NCBI RefSeq assembly: GCF_000455285.1
Contig: NZ_HG005287.1
Span: 91,135 to 127,876 of the forward strand
From: Candidatus Stoquefichus massiliensis AP9
Lineage (GTDB): Bacteria > Bacillota_I > Bacilli_A > Erysipelotrichales > Coprobacillaceae
DNA length: 36,742 nucleotides
Direction: 5' to 3'
The notes below the pieces were generated by a model, which saw nothing but the letters and a program-made list of their open reading frames with translations, was not told the DNA's origin and made no database searches. The position numbers and the translations under genes were made by a program. Positions 29,184 to 36,742 of this stretch are shown one piece after another. The first letter of the stretch is position 1, and every line of letters starts with the position of its first letter.

Positions 29184-29789
29184 TTAACTATTATTAGTAA
29201 TATAAGTTTGCAAATATGAAAGTAGAAAATTCACACCTACCCATGCTATCATAGAAATATAAACATAATTAATCATGCCTATATCATAAATTTCTATTTG
29301 ATAAATAATCCTTGTTAATATAATCCATACTATATATGCAACTATATTAAAAATAAATTTCATACCCAGTCCATTATATTTTATACATTTGAAATAATAT
29401 AAACTATAGAATATCATAACACTTAAAAATATTGGCAAAAAATAGAAAATCATATTATTTATTGGGTATATAAACCTATAATATATAAAAATATAATTTA
29501 TAAATTGCACTATCATTTGAAACACAATGACATAAAACACTGCTTTCTTCTTAGTATTAGATAAATATAATGCTAACCCAATATCCAACAAACAATAAAA
29601 ACGATACCATAACTGACTTAAAGTTGAGTTAAGGATAAGCGTTGCTAAAAAATAAACTACTATTACTAAATGAATATTTTTCTTTTTTAAATCTATTGAA
29701 TGAGTTTTCCATAATATAAAAATTAAAAAGATATTTAATAAAATTTTTTCTATTGCAATCCATATCTGATAATTATAACCATTATCCAT
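29184..29789 (-). CDS. Seven-TM membrane protein, AgrC-sensor-like layout without kinase
   Basis: 201 aa, with seven hydrophobic segments (about 10-27, 40-55, 60-78, 85-106, 111-135, 145-163, 172-193) and almost no soluble part. ATG 29789 has GGAGGG 8 nt upstream, so translation starts here. Size and topology resemble the sensor half of AgrC-type histidine kinases, but the protein stops at LQTYITNNS where a kinase would begin. It could be a truncated sensor, an immunity protein or an unrelated membrane protein. No sequence motif settles this. Confidence 0.5.
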   Translation of the reverse strand: MDNGYNYQIWIAIEKILLNIFLIFILWKTHSIDLKKKNIHLVIVVYFLATLILNSTLSQLWYRFYCLLDIGLALYLSNTKKKAVFYVIVFQMIVQFINYIFIYYRFIYPINNMIFYFLPIFLSVMIFYSLYYFKCIKYNGLGMKFIFNIVAYIVWIILTRIIYQIEIYDIGMINYVYISMIAWVGVNFLLSYLQTYITNNS

Positions 29790-30010
29790 GTTTAAAAGCC
29801 CTCCACATTATCTATTTTGATTTGGAATATCCCTTACTTATGAAATCTAACGTTAAACTTATTTAACAATATTTTTATGTACTAAGAATAAATGTATCTC
29901 TATCCTAACTATAGGTAAGGTTTTGAAGTTATCTCCACCTTTTTCGCAGTTCTACACCATACAAGAATGTTTCGCACCTTTAGTCTTATGTTGTATCCCA
30001 TTATCAATCA
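29790..30010. other. Intergenic region without a recognised gene
   Basis: No ORF with a ribosome binding site. Positions 29905-30003 have a higher G+C content than the flanks and short Pro/Cys-containing frames broken by stops on both strands, which may be the remnant of an unrelated gene or mobile element. No terminator identified. Confidence 0.4.
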
Positions 30011-30409
30011 TTATACTTTTACATTCTTACTTCCATACCAATCATCAACACCATCTTCATATATAACCAAAAACTGAACATTAACAGTTTCAGAATCCAA
30101 CATTTCTGCATTTGATCTATAGACTTTACTATTGGTAGGTCCATTGTATTTATATGTCAAGTTTGTAACACCCACACAATGACCATTAATATCATTGTAC
30201 TTATACTCAATCTCTGCATCAATATAAAAATTTTTGCCTACTTTATCAAATTTACCTTCCACTCTAACTTTTTTGGTAGCAATACCATAATTTAGTAAAG
30301 ATATATTATAATCTTCAGGATCATATAAAGCATTTACTTTAACTATGTTTGATAATAATAAATTCCCTGATAAAAACAATCCAACTACTAATATAATAAT
30401 TTTCTTCAT
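30011..30409 (-). CDS. Small secreted protein of unknown function
   Basis: 132 aa. MKKIIILVVGLFLSG and the following hydrophobic stretch end in KVNA, a good signal peptidase I site near residue 27. The mature part (about 105 aa) is hydrophilic, probably beta-rich, with one Cys, and has YNISLLNYG and NVQFLVIYEDGVDDWYG. No family recognised. The ribosome binding site is weak (AGAAAG). It lies between the agr locus and decayed genes, on the same strand, so agr control is possible but not shown. Confidence 0.6.
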   Translation of the reverse strand: MKKIIILVVGLFLSGNLLLSNIVKVNALYDPEDYNISLLNYGIATKKVRVEGKFDKVGKNFYIDAEIEYKYNDINGHCVGVTNLTYKYNGPTNSKVYRSNAEMLDSETVNVQFLVIYEDGVDDWYGSKNVKV

Positions 30410-30601
30410 CTTTCTATTTAATAAACTTTATATAAATTTATTATTCTCCTTTCATATTTATTATTAAGTTAGTAACTATTTTGAAGAAAGTAATAAATTC
30501 AAGTCCTTAGAATGGACTTATAAGATATTGAATGAATCATAATCTCAAAAATAGTATCACATTATTTTAAAACCAAAACCAATACATTTAAAGATGTTTG
30601 A

Positions 30602-31273
30602 TTAAAAATACAAATTAACATTAGGTTTTATTGGGTCATAATATATTTTTGCTGCTCCCCCATTGTGAATGACTTGACCCCATAAAGTAATTACAAAATT
30701 TTTATAATAAGCATTATATCCGTTATTAATAATCCCATAGTCAGCTGTCACTTTATACCCACAATCTGAAAATGCAGGATATGCATAAACCCTAATAGCA
30801 GGTTGACTTATTGAGGTATATTTACCTGTATTATCATTATAAGATACTCTGCCACATGCATAGTAAGCAAATTCAAATGAAGTAGCATAACCATCTCTTT
30901 TTAAAATTGTATAACATAATGAACTTTCTTTTGATACATTAGTCATATAATATGGAGATATAACGGGCAATTCTTCAATTATACAATTAGCTTCAGTAAT
31001 AAAATTATCAATTATATGATTAAAATTCTTATTTTCATAGTATGTATAATTATCATAATAAAATTGCTTTGTAATATCTTCATCATCGTTATTATAAATA
31101 ATAATATTTTCATTTCCTTCAAACAATGATTGTAGTTTTGCTGAGATTAAAGGGTAATCATTTCCCCAATCTACACTTTCCATTGCAAACACTGCATTTG
31201 TAATCAATGAGCCAAACAACATGCCACTAATTAATAATACTTTTAAAAGTAACACTTTACCTTCTTTTTTCAT
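30602..31273 (-). CDS. Secreted protein of unknown function downstream of agrD
   Basis: 223 aa. A basic start and hydrophobic core end in AVFA at about residue 30, a clear signal peptidase site. The mature chain has three or four Cys, is rich in Tyr and Asn, and ends in YYDPIKPNVNLYF. No family recognised. ATG 31273 has GAGGAG upstream. It is the first gene after agrBD on the same strand, 269 bp away, with no strong terminator between, so it is a candidate agr-controlled effector. The 269 bp hold a single LytTR-like half site (TACGTTAAT on the minus strand) but no clear paired site. Confidence 0.6.
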   Translation of the reverse strand: MKKEGKVLLLKVLLISGMLFGSLITNAVFAMESVDWGNDYPLISAKLQSLFEGNENIIIYNNDDEDITKQFYYDNYTYYENKNFNHIIDNFITEANCIIEELPVISPYYMTNVSKESSLCYTILKRDGYATSFEFAYYACGRVSYNDNTGKYTSISQPAIRVYAYPAFSDCGYKVTADYGIINNGYNAYYKNFVITLWGQVIHNGGAAKIYYDPIKPNVNLYF

Positions 31274-31542
31274 TGGTTTTTCTCCTCTTTTAACTTTGCT
31301 CTTATTTCAATCATCACTGAATCTGATTTTTACTCTTAATACAATCGTTATCTCTTACTTACAATAATATTAACGTAAAACATACCTATTCACTTAAATC
31401 GAAAAATAATCATGTGATATTTATCTATATCTTTATGTATTTGTATTAAGTACACTCTTAATTTATTATATTGACATATGAATGTCTGTAGTGTCTTGTT
31501 TACAAATATAAAGATTTAGATATTCTTAAAATAACCATACAA

Positions 31543-31677
31543 CTAAATCTTCTTCATTTTCTTTAAAACTTTGGGTTCTTTTCCTTGGTATGAACCAGAT
31601 CTTGAAGCTCCACTAATCGCTCCTGCCGCCATAAACACAGACAACAGTGAGATAAATCTTAATAGTTTAACTTTCAT
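31543..31677 (-). CDS. agrD: AgrD autoinducing peptide precursor, cysteine-free
   Basis: 44 aa. An amphipathic N-terminal helix (MKVKLLRFISLLSVFMAAGA) leads to a small Gly/Ser segment, ISGASRSGSY, then QGKEPKVLKKMKKI, which matches the charged xPKxLKK recognition tail of AgrD precursors. The ATG lies 11 nt inside the end of agrB, as in other agrBD pairs. There is no Cys at all, so a thiolactone is impossible. Ser25, Ser27 or Ser29 could make a lactone instead, as in enterococcal FsrD. A ring ending at Tyr30 would have six residues from Ser25 or four from Ser27; the boundaries are inferred. Confidence 0.82.
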   Translation of the reverse strand: MKVKLLRFISLLSVFMAAGAISGASRSGSYQGKEPKVLKKMKKI

Positions 31678-32200
31678 AGTTTCTGATACAAGCAATAATA
31701 AGTATACTGACTATTAAAATAACATATGTAAGAATATTTGCATAATGACTTATATAAGAGAATGTTATAAATCCTATAATAATGATGAGTGATAGAATTT
31801 TATATTTTCTATATTCACTATTATCTAATTCTCTATTTCTTACTGGACTGAATATTATAAATACAAGTATTGCAAATATTTGAATATATAACATCCAATG
31901 ACTATAATATTGAAATGTTATAAGATAAACGATAAATAATGAAACATGTAGACTGATACAACGAAAGTATGTTTGACAATGATATCCACCACTAAACTTT
32001 CTTATAATCCAAAATGCAAGATAATAGATAATTGCATCTTCCAAATGTCCCATTATAAATCCAATACCTAAAATAAGTAGAACATCAATAGTCGTTGATA
32101 TCATGACTTCAATTCCATAACGATGGACTTCAAATTCATCATAACATACTTTCATTTTAAACATATATTGTGTTATTTTATTAGCCAAATCTTGTATCAA
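31667..32200 (-). CDS. agrB: AgrB peptide-processing membrane endopeptidase
   Basis: A 177-aa membrane cysteine protease that cuts AgrD and helps form the cyclic pheromone. The catalytic pair is in GGYHCQTYFRC: His74 and Cys81, with the family spacing of seven. Five or six hydrophobic segments follow. The start is TTG 32200, 7 nt after GGGAGG; the frame is open to 32302 but upstream ATG codons have no ribosome binding site and run through the promoter. It overlaps agrD by 11 nt. The start IQDLANKITQYMF matches AgrB N-termini. Confidence 0.9.
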   Translation of the reverse strand: MIQDLANKITQYMFKMKVCYDEFEVHRYGIEVMISTTIDVLLILGIGFIMGHLEDAIIYYLAFWIIRKFSGGYHCQTYFRCISLHVSLFIVYLITFQYYSHWMLYIQIFAILVFIIFSPVRNRELDNSEYRKYKILSLIIIIGFITFSYISHYANILTYVILIVSILIIACIRNYES

Positions 32201-32222
32201 TATCTCACCTCCCTTTAGTTTT

Positions 32223-32228
32223 ATTATA
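32223..32228 (-). promoter_or_regulatory. -10 box of the agrBD promoter
   Basis: TATAAT on the minus strand, 23 bp before the TTG start. No good -35 at the proper distance, as expected for a promoter that depends on AgrA. Confidence 0.6.
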
Positions 32229-32257
32229 ATAATTTTTAAAGAAAAAGATAGACGAAA

Positions 32258-32286
32258 AGGACGTTTGGTTTCTATAGAGGACGTTT
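32258..32286 (+). promoter_or_regulatory. Putative AgrA (LytTR) binding site upstream of agrBD
   Basis: Two identical 9-bp direct repeats, AGGACGTTT, at 32258-32266 and 32278-32286, with an 11-bp gap. LytTR regulators bind paired 9-bp repeats about two helical turns apart. They lie just upstream of the -35 position of the agrBD promoter, which fits pheromone-driven autoinduction. Confidence 0.7.
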
Positions 32287-32308
32287 TACATATTTTAGTC
32301 AAAAAACA

Positions 32309-33514
32309 TTACTGCATGAGTAATGTTATCTGAATTTCAAACTCTTCTTGATTATGTATGATGTTCATTACACCTTGATATTTTTTTACAATTCTATTTA
32401 TACTTTTTAAACCAAAACCATGACTTCGATGATCTTTTTGAGTAATCAATTCAGGAGATGATTTCTGTGGATCAACTGTATTACTTACTTTAATATGCAA
32501 TAACATATTATCCTGCACTATATTTATTCTAATTAAACCTTCATTATTATTTTCAATTGCATTATCTAACACATTAGACAAGAGTGTATTTAAGTCATAA
32601 TCGTGAATGAAATTAATATCATGAATAGAAATGACAGATTCTACTTTTATATTTTTTGAATAAGCTTCTAATATTTTCCCATTAATTACTGTATTGAGCA
32701 ATTTGTTACGAGTAGAGAATAATGTAGGCATACTATCTACAATATCTTTCTTAGAGTTTATAAGTTCTTGAACTTTACTATAATCTTTTTCAGTTAAATA
32801 ATATTGTAATAATTGATAATCATGTTTAAGATCATGTTTTGTTATTTTTAATTGTTCATATAAATAAAGTAATGTTTTTTCATTTTTTATATCTTGTTTA
32901 AGTTTTTCATATTCCTGCTGATCTTTATTCATTTGAGCAACCTTTGATAAAATGATCAATAACCCTATCACACAACAAAATAACATGACAAATAAAATAA
33001 TTAATTCAGGTATCTCTACCTTTAATATAAGATAAACCTGTAATAAATTTTGCATAATAAAATGTAGTCCAAATAAAATAATTCCTATAACTAAGTATAT
33101 ATTTTGATTATAAAAGAATATTTTATTTTTCATATATTTTATCAATAACAATGCCAATATAAAATATATAATCTTTCCTAAAGGATGAACAATCTCTAAA
33201 TGAAATATATAATTAATCATGACAGATAAAATAATTGTAAATGAATTAAATACATTCTCGAAGCAACATATAAAAAATAATTCATTTAAACTCTCTTCTA
33301 CAAATAGATATGAAAGGGAAACATTACATATTATTAAAAATGATGTAAGAAAGATATCATACATATTGATGTAATTAGATAATGTAATGATTGTTAAATT
33401 CAATATACATATTAAAAAACGATATAATCCTTTTTTTCTTTTGATATGCACAAGTGAAGTAAGAAACCATGTTAATAAAATAGATTCAAATACATTAATT
33501 ATTATCCATTCCAT
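32309..33514 (-). CDS. agrC: AgrC-like pheromone-sensing histidine kinase
   Basis: 401 aa. Residues 1-190 carry six or seven membrane segments that sense the peptide. Residues about 195-401 are an HPK10-type kinase: ITKHDLKHDYQLLQYYL with the phosphorylated His (His227 or His231), the N box LLSNVLDNAIENN (about 311) and a G box HGFGLKSINRIVKKYQG. The start codon lies 13 nt inside the end of agrA. The protein appears intact and is likely the receptor for the AgrD product. Confidence 0.9.
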   Translation of the reverse strand: MEWIIINVFESILLTWFLTSLVHIKRKKGLYRFLICILNLTIITLSNYINMYDIFLTSFLIICNVSLSYLFVEESLNELFFICCFENVFNSFTIILSVMINYIFHLEIVHPLGKIIYFILALLLIKYMKNKIFFYNQNIYLVIGIILFGLHFIMQNLLQVYLILKVEIPELIILFVMLFCCVIGLLIILSKVAQMNKDQQEYEKLKQDIKNEKTLLYLYEQLKITKHDLKHDYQLLQYYLTEKDYSKVQELINSKKDIVDSMPTLFSTRNKLLNTVINGKILEAYSKNIKVESVISIHDINFIHDYDLNTLLSNVLDNAIENNNEGLIRINIVQDNMLLHIKVSNTVDPQKSSPELITQKDHRSHGFGLKSINRIVKKYQGVMNIIHNQEEFEIQITLLMQ

Positions 33515-34197
33515 ATTTTATTACCTCGATATCTTAAATAAGCATTAACAAAAGGAACTTCACTATTTCGTGTAAATTTCAGTTTATCTCCATTTGACAT
33601 CAATATTCTTTTTTTATCAAAGTTCAGTATATGATCAAAATTAATAATCGTAAATGAATTCAATCTATAAAAATATTTTTCATCTAATAAAACCATTACT
33701 TTTTTTAGACTCATATAAATTGAATATATACTTTTTTGTGTATAAATATTTATTTTATTTTTATTTGATGTTATATAAATAATATCATGTTGTAACAGTT
33801 CAATGTTTTGATTAGCATATGAAATAGTTATAGTTGCAGAACTATGTGATATAGATTTTGTGTATTTCTTATAAAATGCAGTTAAATCATCATGAAGTTT
33901 TTCTTTTCTGACAAAAAAGAAACTTTCTTGTTTGTAACTATCATAAACAAAATCATTGAGACTTGAGATATACACAAGGACCGTATCTGGACAAAATTCT
34001 AATATTTTTTCTCCATATTCAAAACTTTTATCTAATCCTAACATCACATCTAAAAAAACAATATCATATTGATTTTGATAAAATTCTAGATATGCACTAG
34101 CAAATATATCTATTTGTGCTGATGGATAAAATTTTATAAGTTTTTCTTTTAAGATTAAAGCGAACTCTTGTTCATCATCTATAATCGCTATCTTCAT
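33502..34197 (-). CDS. agrA: AgrA-like LytTR response regulator
   Basis: 231 aa. The receiver domain shows the acidic pair Asp7-Asp8, the phosphorylated Asp50 in DIVFLDVMLG, and the Lys region FFFVRKEKL near 95. Residues about 125-225 are the LytTR domain, with a LQHDIIYITSNKNKINIYT strand set and FYRLNSFTIINFDHIL. ATG 34197 has AAGGATG upstream. It leads the agrAC operon, 67 bp behind ddl, and probably activates agrBD through the repeat at 32258-32286. Confidence 0.9.
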   Translation of the reverse strand: MKIAIIDDEQEFALILKEKLIKFYPSAQIDIFASAYLEFYQNQYDIVFLDVMLGLDKSFEYGEKILEFCPDTVLVYISSLNDFVYDSYKQESFFFVRKEKLHDDLTAFYKKYTKSISHSSATITISYANQNIELLQHDIIYITSNKNKINIYTQKSIYSIYMSLKKVMVLLDEKYFYRLNSFTIINFDHILNFDKKRILMSNGDKLKFTRNSEVPFVNAYLRYRGNKIWNG

Positions 34198-34237
34198 ATT
34201 ATCACATCCTTTTTCTTATTTTACCATTTTTTATACG

Positions 34238-34265
34238 AAAACAAAAAGATGTTTTTCAACATCTT
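34238..34265 (-). terminator. Terminator of the murF-ddl operon
   Basis: Stem AAGATGT/ACATCTT (34246-34252 with 34259-34265), 6-nt loop, then TTTTGTTTT on the minus strand; overlaps the ddl stop codon. Confidence 0.8.
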
Positions 34266-35301
34266 ATCTATCAAATGCTAATTCAATTAATTTATCTATA
34301 AGGTCACAATAAGGGATTCCATAGTCAGCCATTAATTGTGGATACATTGAGATTTTTGTAAATCCAGGCATTGTGTTAATTTCATTAAGATAAACACGAT
34401 TTGTTTTCTTGTCTAAAAAGAAATCAACACGAGAAAGTCCATGTCCATCAATAGCTTTAAAGACTTTAAGAGCATAGTTTCTAATTTCTTCTTGAATCTT
34501 TTCATCAACTAATGCTGGAATACAAGTTTTACTCTCTTCATCTTCATACTTAGATTCAAAAGTATAAAATTCTCCATGAGGCATAATTTGTCCTACACGA
34601 GAGACTACGGGATCATCATTCCCTAAAACTGCTGTTTCAAGTTCAATGCAATCTATACATTCTTCAATAACAATATGACTATCGTACTGTGCTGTTTCAT
34701 TTAATCTTTCATAGAACTCTTCTTCATTGTCTACTCTATAACAGCCAACACTTGAACCTGAACGACTGGCTTTCATAAAACATGGGAATCCCATTGTGTC
34801 TTTGACTGCTTTAATGATATCTGTAGATTCATCAAACTGGTTGTTTACAGCGACCATTGTTCCATCATATCTTTTTTTTACATATAAAGATTTGACTTGT
34901 GGAATGCCAACAGTTTCTAAAATCTTCTTTGTATAGATTTTATCCATAGCAACTGCTGATCCCATTGTCTTACATCCAACATAAGGAACTTGAGCAAGTT
35001 CTAATAATCCCTGTATTGTTCCATCTTCACCATACTTTCCATGCAAAACTGGAAAAACAACATCATGTTGTTTGAGTAGTCCATAAATATCTTGAATAGG
35101 TTCTGAATTTTCTAACCATGTCTCTTTTGCAAAATCCTCTTGGCTTTGATCTAGAAGATACCAGTTTCCACCTTGATCAATACCAACTACTGTTAATTCA
35201 TATTTATCTTTATGAATATTTTTTAATACTGAAGTACAAGACATTCTTGAAATAATATGTTCAGTTGACTGTCCTCCACAAATGATTAACAACTTCTTCA
35301 T
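34264..35301 (-). CDS. ddl: D-alanine--D-alanine ligase
   Basis: A 345-aa ATP-grasp enzyme that makes the D-Ala-D-Ala dipeptide used by MurF. It has GGQSTEHIISRMSCTSV (family GGxSxEHxxS), HGKYGEDGTIQGLLEL, the ATP loop SRSGSSVG and the metal-binding ending NEINTMPGFT. Length is normal. The start follows the murF stop directly, so translation is coupled. Nothing suggests a D-lactate (Van-type) ligase, though the specificity residues were not aligned. Confidence 0.94.
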   Translation of the reverse strand: MKKLLIICGGQSTEHIISRMSCTSVLKNIHKDKYELTVVGIDQGGNWYLLDQSQEDFAKETWLENSEPIQDIYGLLKQHDVVFPVLHGKYGEDGTIQGLLELAQVPYVGCKTMGSAVAMDKIYTKKILETVGIPQVKSLYVKKRYDGTMVAVNNQFDESTDIIKAVKDTMGFPCFMKASRSGSSVGCYRVDNEEEFYERLNETAQYDSHIVIEECIDCIELETAVLGNDDPVVSRVGQIMPHGEFYTFESKYEDEESKTCIPALVDEKIQEEIRNYALKVFKAIDGHGLSRVDFFLDKKTNRVYLNEINTMPGFTKISMYPQLMADYGIPYCDLIDKLIELAFDR

Positions 35302-36648
35302 TTATTTTCTCTCCTTTAAAAACTCAACAACTTCTTTAAGATGCATTCCATTTGATCCCTTAATTAAAAGAACATCATTCTCTTCTAATAATTCATCTAA
35401 ATAGTTTTGAAGACTTTGATTATCTTCAAAATGATAAGCTTCCATTCCTAACTCTTGTGCCTTATCGACAATATACTGACTAGCCAAACCAACACATAAA
35501 AGTTCATCAATTCCTTTTTCTACAATATATTCTCCCACTTCTTCATGAAGTGCTTTTTCATATTCACCAAGTTCTAGCATATCTGCTAAAACAGCAATCT
35601 TTCTATTTGTATATTGAGATAAAACATCTAAACTAGATTTCATTGAATCTAAATTCGCATTATACGTTCCATCAATAATCTTGATTCCATCCTTAAGTTC
35701 AATAATATCCATTCTATTTTTCGTTAATTCAAAATGTTCAACACCTTGAATACATAATTCCATATCAATTCCTAATGATAAGCCTATTCCAATCGCAAAC
35801 AATGCATTATATACAAAATGTTCACCTGATACAGGAACATGCACATGATATGTCTGTCCTTGATAATCTATATCAAAGTAAGATTCTTCTAATTTTAAAT
35901 CAACATGATAAGCTTTTAAGTCACAACCTTCATTTTGCCCTACTCGCAATAACTGATAACTATGTTCCTTAATTGTATGAAGCATATCATTATCACCATT
36001 AATCACTAAAATACCATTTTCTGATAACGCATCAACAATTTCCATCTTTGCTTTTAAAATATTTTCTCTTGAACCCAATTCTCCAATATGTGCTGTCCCA
36101 ACATTTGTAATAGCTGCAATATCAGGTTTCGCAATACGAGTTAAATGATGAATTTCACCTAAATGATTCATACCCATTTCTAATATCATGACTTCTTCAT
36201 CTATATATCTTAATATTGTTAATGGTAAACCAATGTGATTATTATAATTTCCTAAAGTTTTTAATGTTTTATATTTTGTAGACACAACAGAATAAATCAT
36301 ATCCTTAGTACTTGTCTTACCAACACTACCCGTAATCCCAACAACCTTGACATTGCGATGTTCTCTTAAATAAGTTGCCATGTCTGTTAAAGCTTTTAAT
36401 GTATCTTCTACAAAAATCACATTCTTATCAGGATAATTAATAGTATGTGATGTAATCACTGAACTTGCACCAGCTTGAAAGGCTTGTTCAATATAATCAT
36501 GTCCATCTACCTTTTCACCAATTAATGGAATATACATATCTCCAACTTGTATTTTTCTTGTATCTTGCGTAAAACCATGAATATCATCTTCTAAATGACC
36601 ACTCAACAATTTCCCATTAGTCGCTTCTATAATCTCTTTTATTAGCAT
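35302..36648 (-). CDS. murF: UDP-MurNAc-tripeptide--D-Ala-D-Ala ligase
   Basis: A 448-aa Mur ligase that adds D-Ala-D-Ala to the UDP-MurNAc tripeptide in the cytoplasm. The N-terminal domain starts with SGHLEDDIHGFTQDTRKIQ; the P-loop is GITGSVGKTSTKDM (from about residue 105). TLGNYNNHIGLPLTIL and EMGMNHLGEIHHLT are MurF hallmarks, and DGTYNANLDSMKSSL lies in the C-terminal third. ATG 36648 has GAGGGAAA upstream. It forms an operon with ddl. Confidence 0.94.
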   Translation of the reverse strand: MLIKEIIEATNGKLLSGHLEDDIHGFTQDTRKIQVGDMYIPLIGEKVDGHDYIEQAFQAGASSVITSHTINYPDKNVIFVEDTLKALTDMATYLREHRNVKVVGITGSVGKTSTKDMIYSVVSTKYKTLKTLGNYNNHIGLPLTILRYIDEEVMILEMGMNHLGEIHHLTRIAKPDIAAITNVGTAHIGELGSRENILKAKMEIVDALSENGILVINGDNDMLHTIKEHSYQLLRVGQNEGCDLKAYHVDLKLEESYFDIDYQGQTYHVHVPVSGEHFVYNALFAIGIGLSLGIDMELCIQGVEHFELTKNRMDIIELKDGIKIIDGTYNANLDSMKSSLDVLSQYTNRKIAVLADMLELGEYEKALHEEVGEYIVEKGIDELLCVGLASQYIVDKAQELGMEAYHFEDNQSLQNYLDELLEENDVLLIKGSNGMHLKEVVEFLKERK

Positions 36649-36678
36649 AAAATTTCCCTCATTTTTAATATATGCCCT

Positions 36679-36684
36679 ATTATA
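36679..36684 (-). promoter_or_regulatory. Extended -10 box of the murF-ddl promoter
   Basis: TGATATAAT on the minus strand, with the TG extension, 31 bp before the start codon. The -35 is weak. Confidence 0.6.
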
Positions 36685-36742
36685 TCACAGAATGCCACTT
36701 TAGAAAGCCTAAATTTATTTTAATTTTACTTCTAATTGAACT

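Overview
The window is AT-rich Bacillota DNA with strong AGGAGG ribosome binding sites, a T-box leader, an agr-type quorum-sensing locus and lactose/cellobiose-type PTS genes. The mix fits the Erysipelotrichia/Coprobacillaceae end of the phylum. That placement is an inference from gene content, not a demonstrated match.

Positions 1-9050 are sugar and ion handling. They hold a truncated sugar-binding protein, a CtpE/Exp7-like P-type ATPase and a beta-glucoside PTS region. In the PTS region an intact EIIC gene diverges from a NagB/YieK-like sugar-phosphate enzyme, an RDD membrane protein and an RpiR regulator. A second PTS operon next to it is decaying: it keeps only the C-terminal piece of another EIIC, a GH1 6-phospho-beta-glucosidase with an in-frame amber codon at position 18, and an intact EIIB. 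Two operator-like palindromes lie between the divergent promoters.

Positions 9042-13260 carry a TetR regulator with a membrane-protein pair and a large membrane protein ending in a DUF1963/YwqG-like domain. Positions 13410-13865 have no long ORF but look like a compact type I toxin-antitoxin locus. A structured plus-strand RNA encodes a 14-aa and a 20-aa hydrophobic peptide. It converges on a short antisense RNA with a consensus promoter. The two share a bidirectional terminator and carry a 15-bp direct repeat that would make them complementary, which is the plan of the enterococcal par/fst locus.

Positions 13937-23850 are a complete branched-chain amino acid operon on the minus strand: promoter, leucine T-box, leuA, ilvN, ilvC, leuC, leuD, leuB, ilvD, ilvB, terminator.

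Positions 23856-29040 are bounded by an exact 41-bp direct repeat and are full of damaged genes. These include a secreted protein with a frameshift, a LytTR-type response regulator with at least two frameshifts, orphan membrane ORFs, and an ABC ATPase-permease fusion split by a perfect 25-bp tandem duplication. Next come a 7-TM protein and two unrelated small secreted proteins (29184-31273).

Positions 31543-34197 are an apparently intact agr system in the order agrA-agrC-agrB-agrD. Its 44-aa AgrD precursor was not among the longer ORFs and has no cysteine, so a serine lactone pheromone is predicted. A 9-bp direct repeat upstream of agrB is a likely AgrA site. The window closes with ddl and murF of peptidoglycan synthesis.
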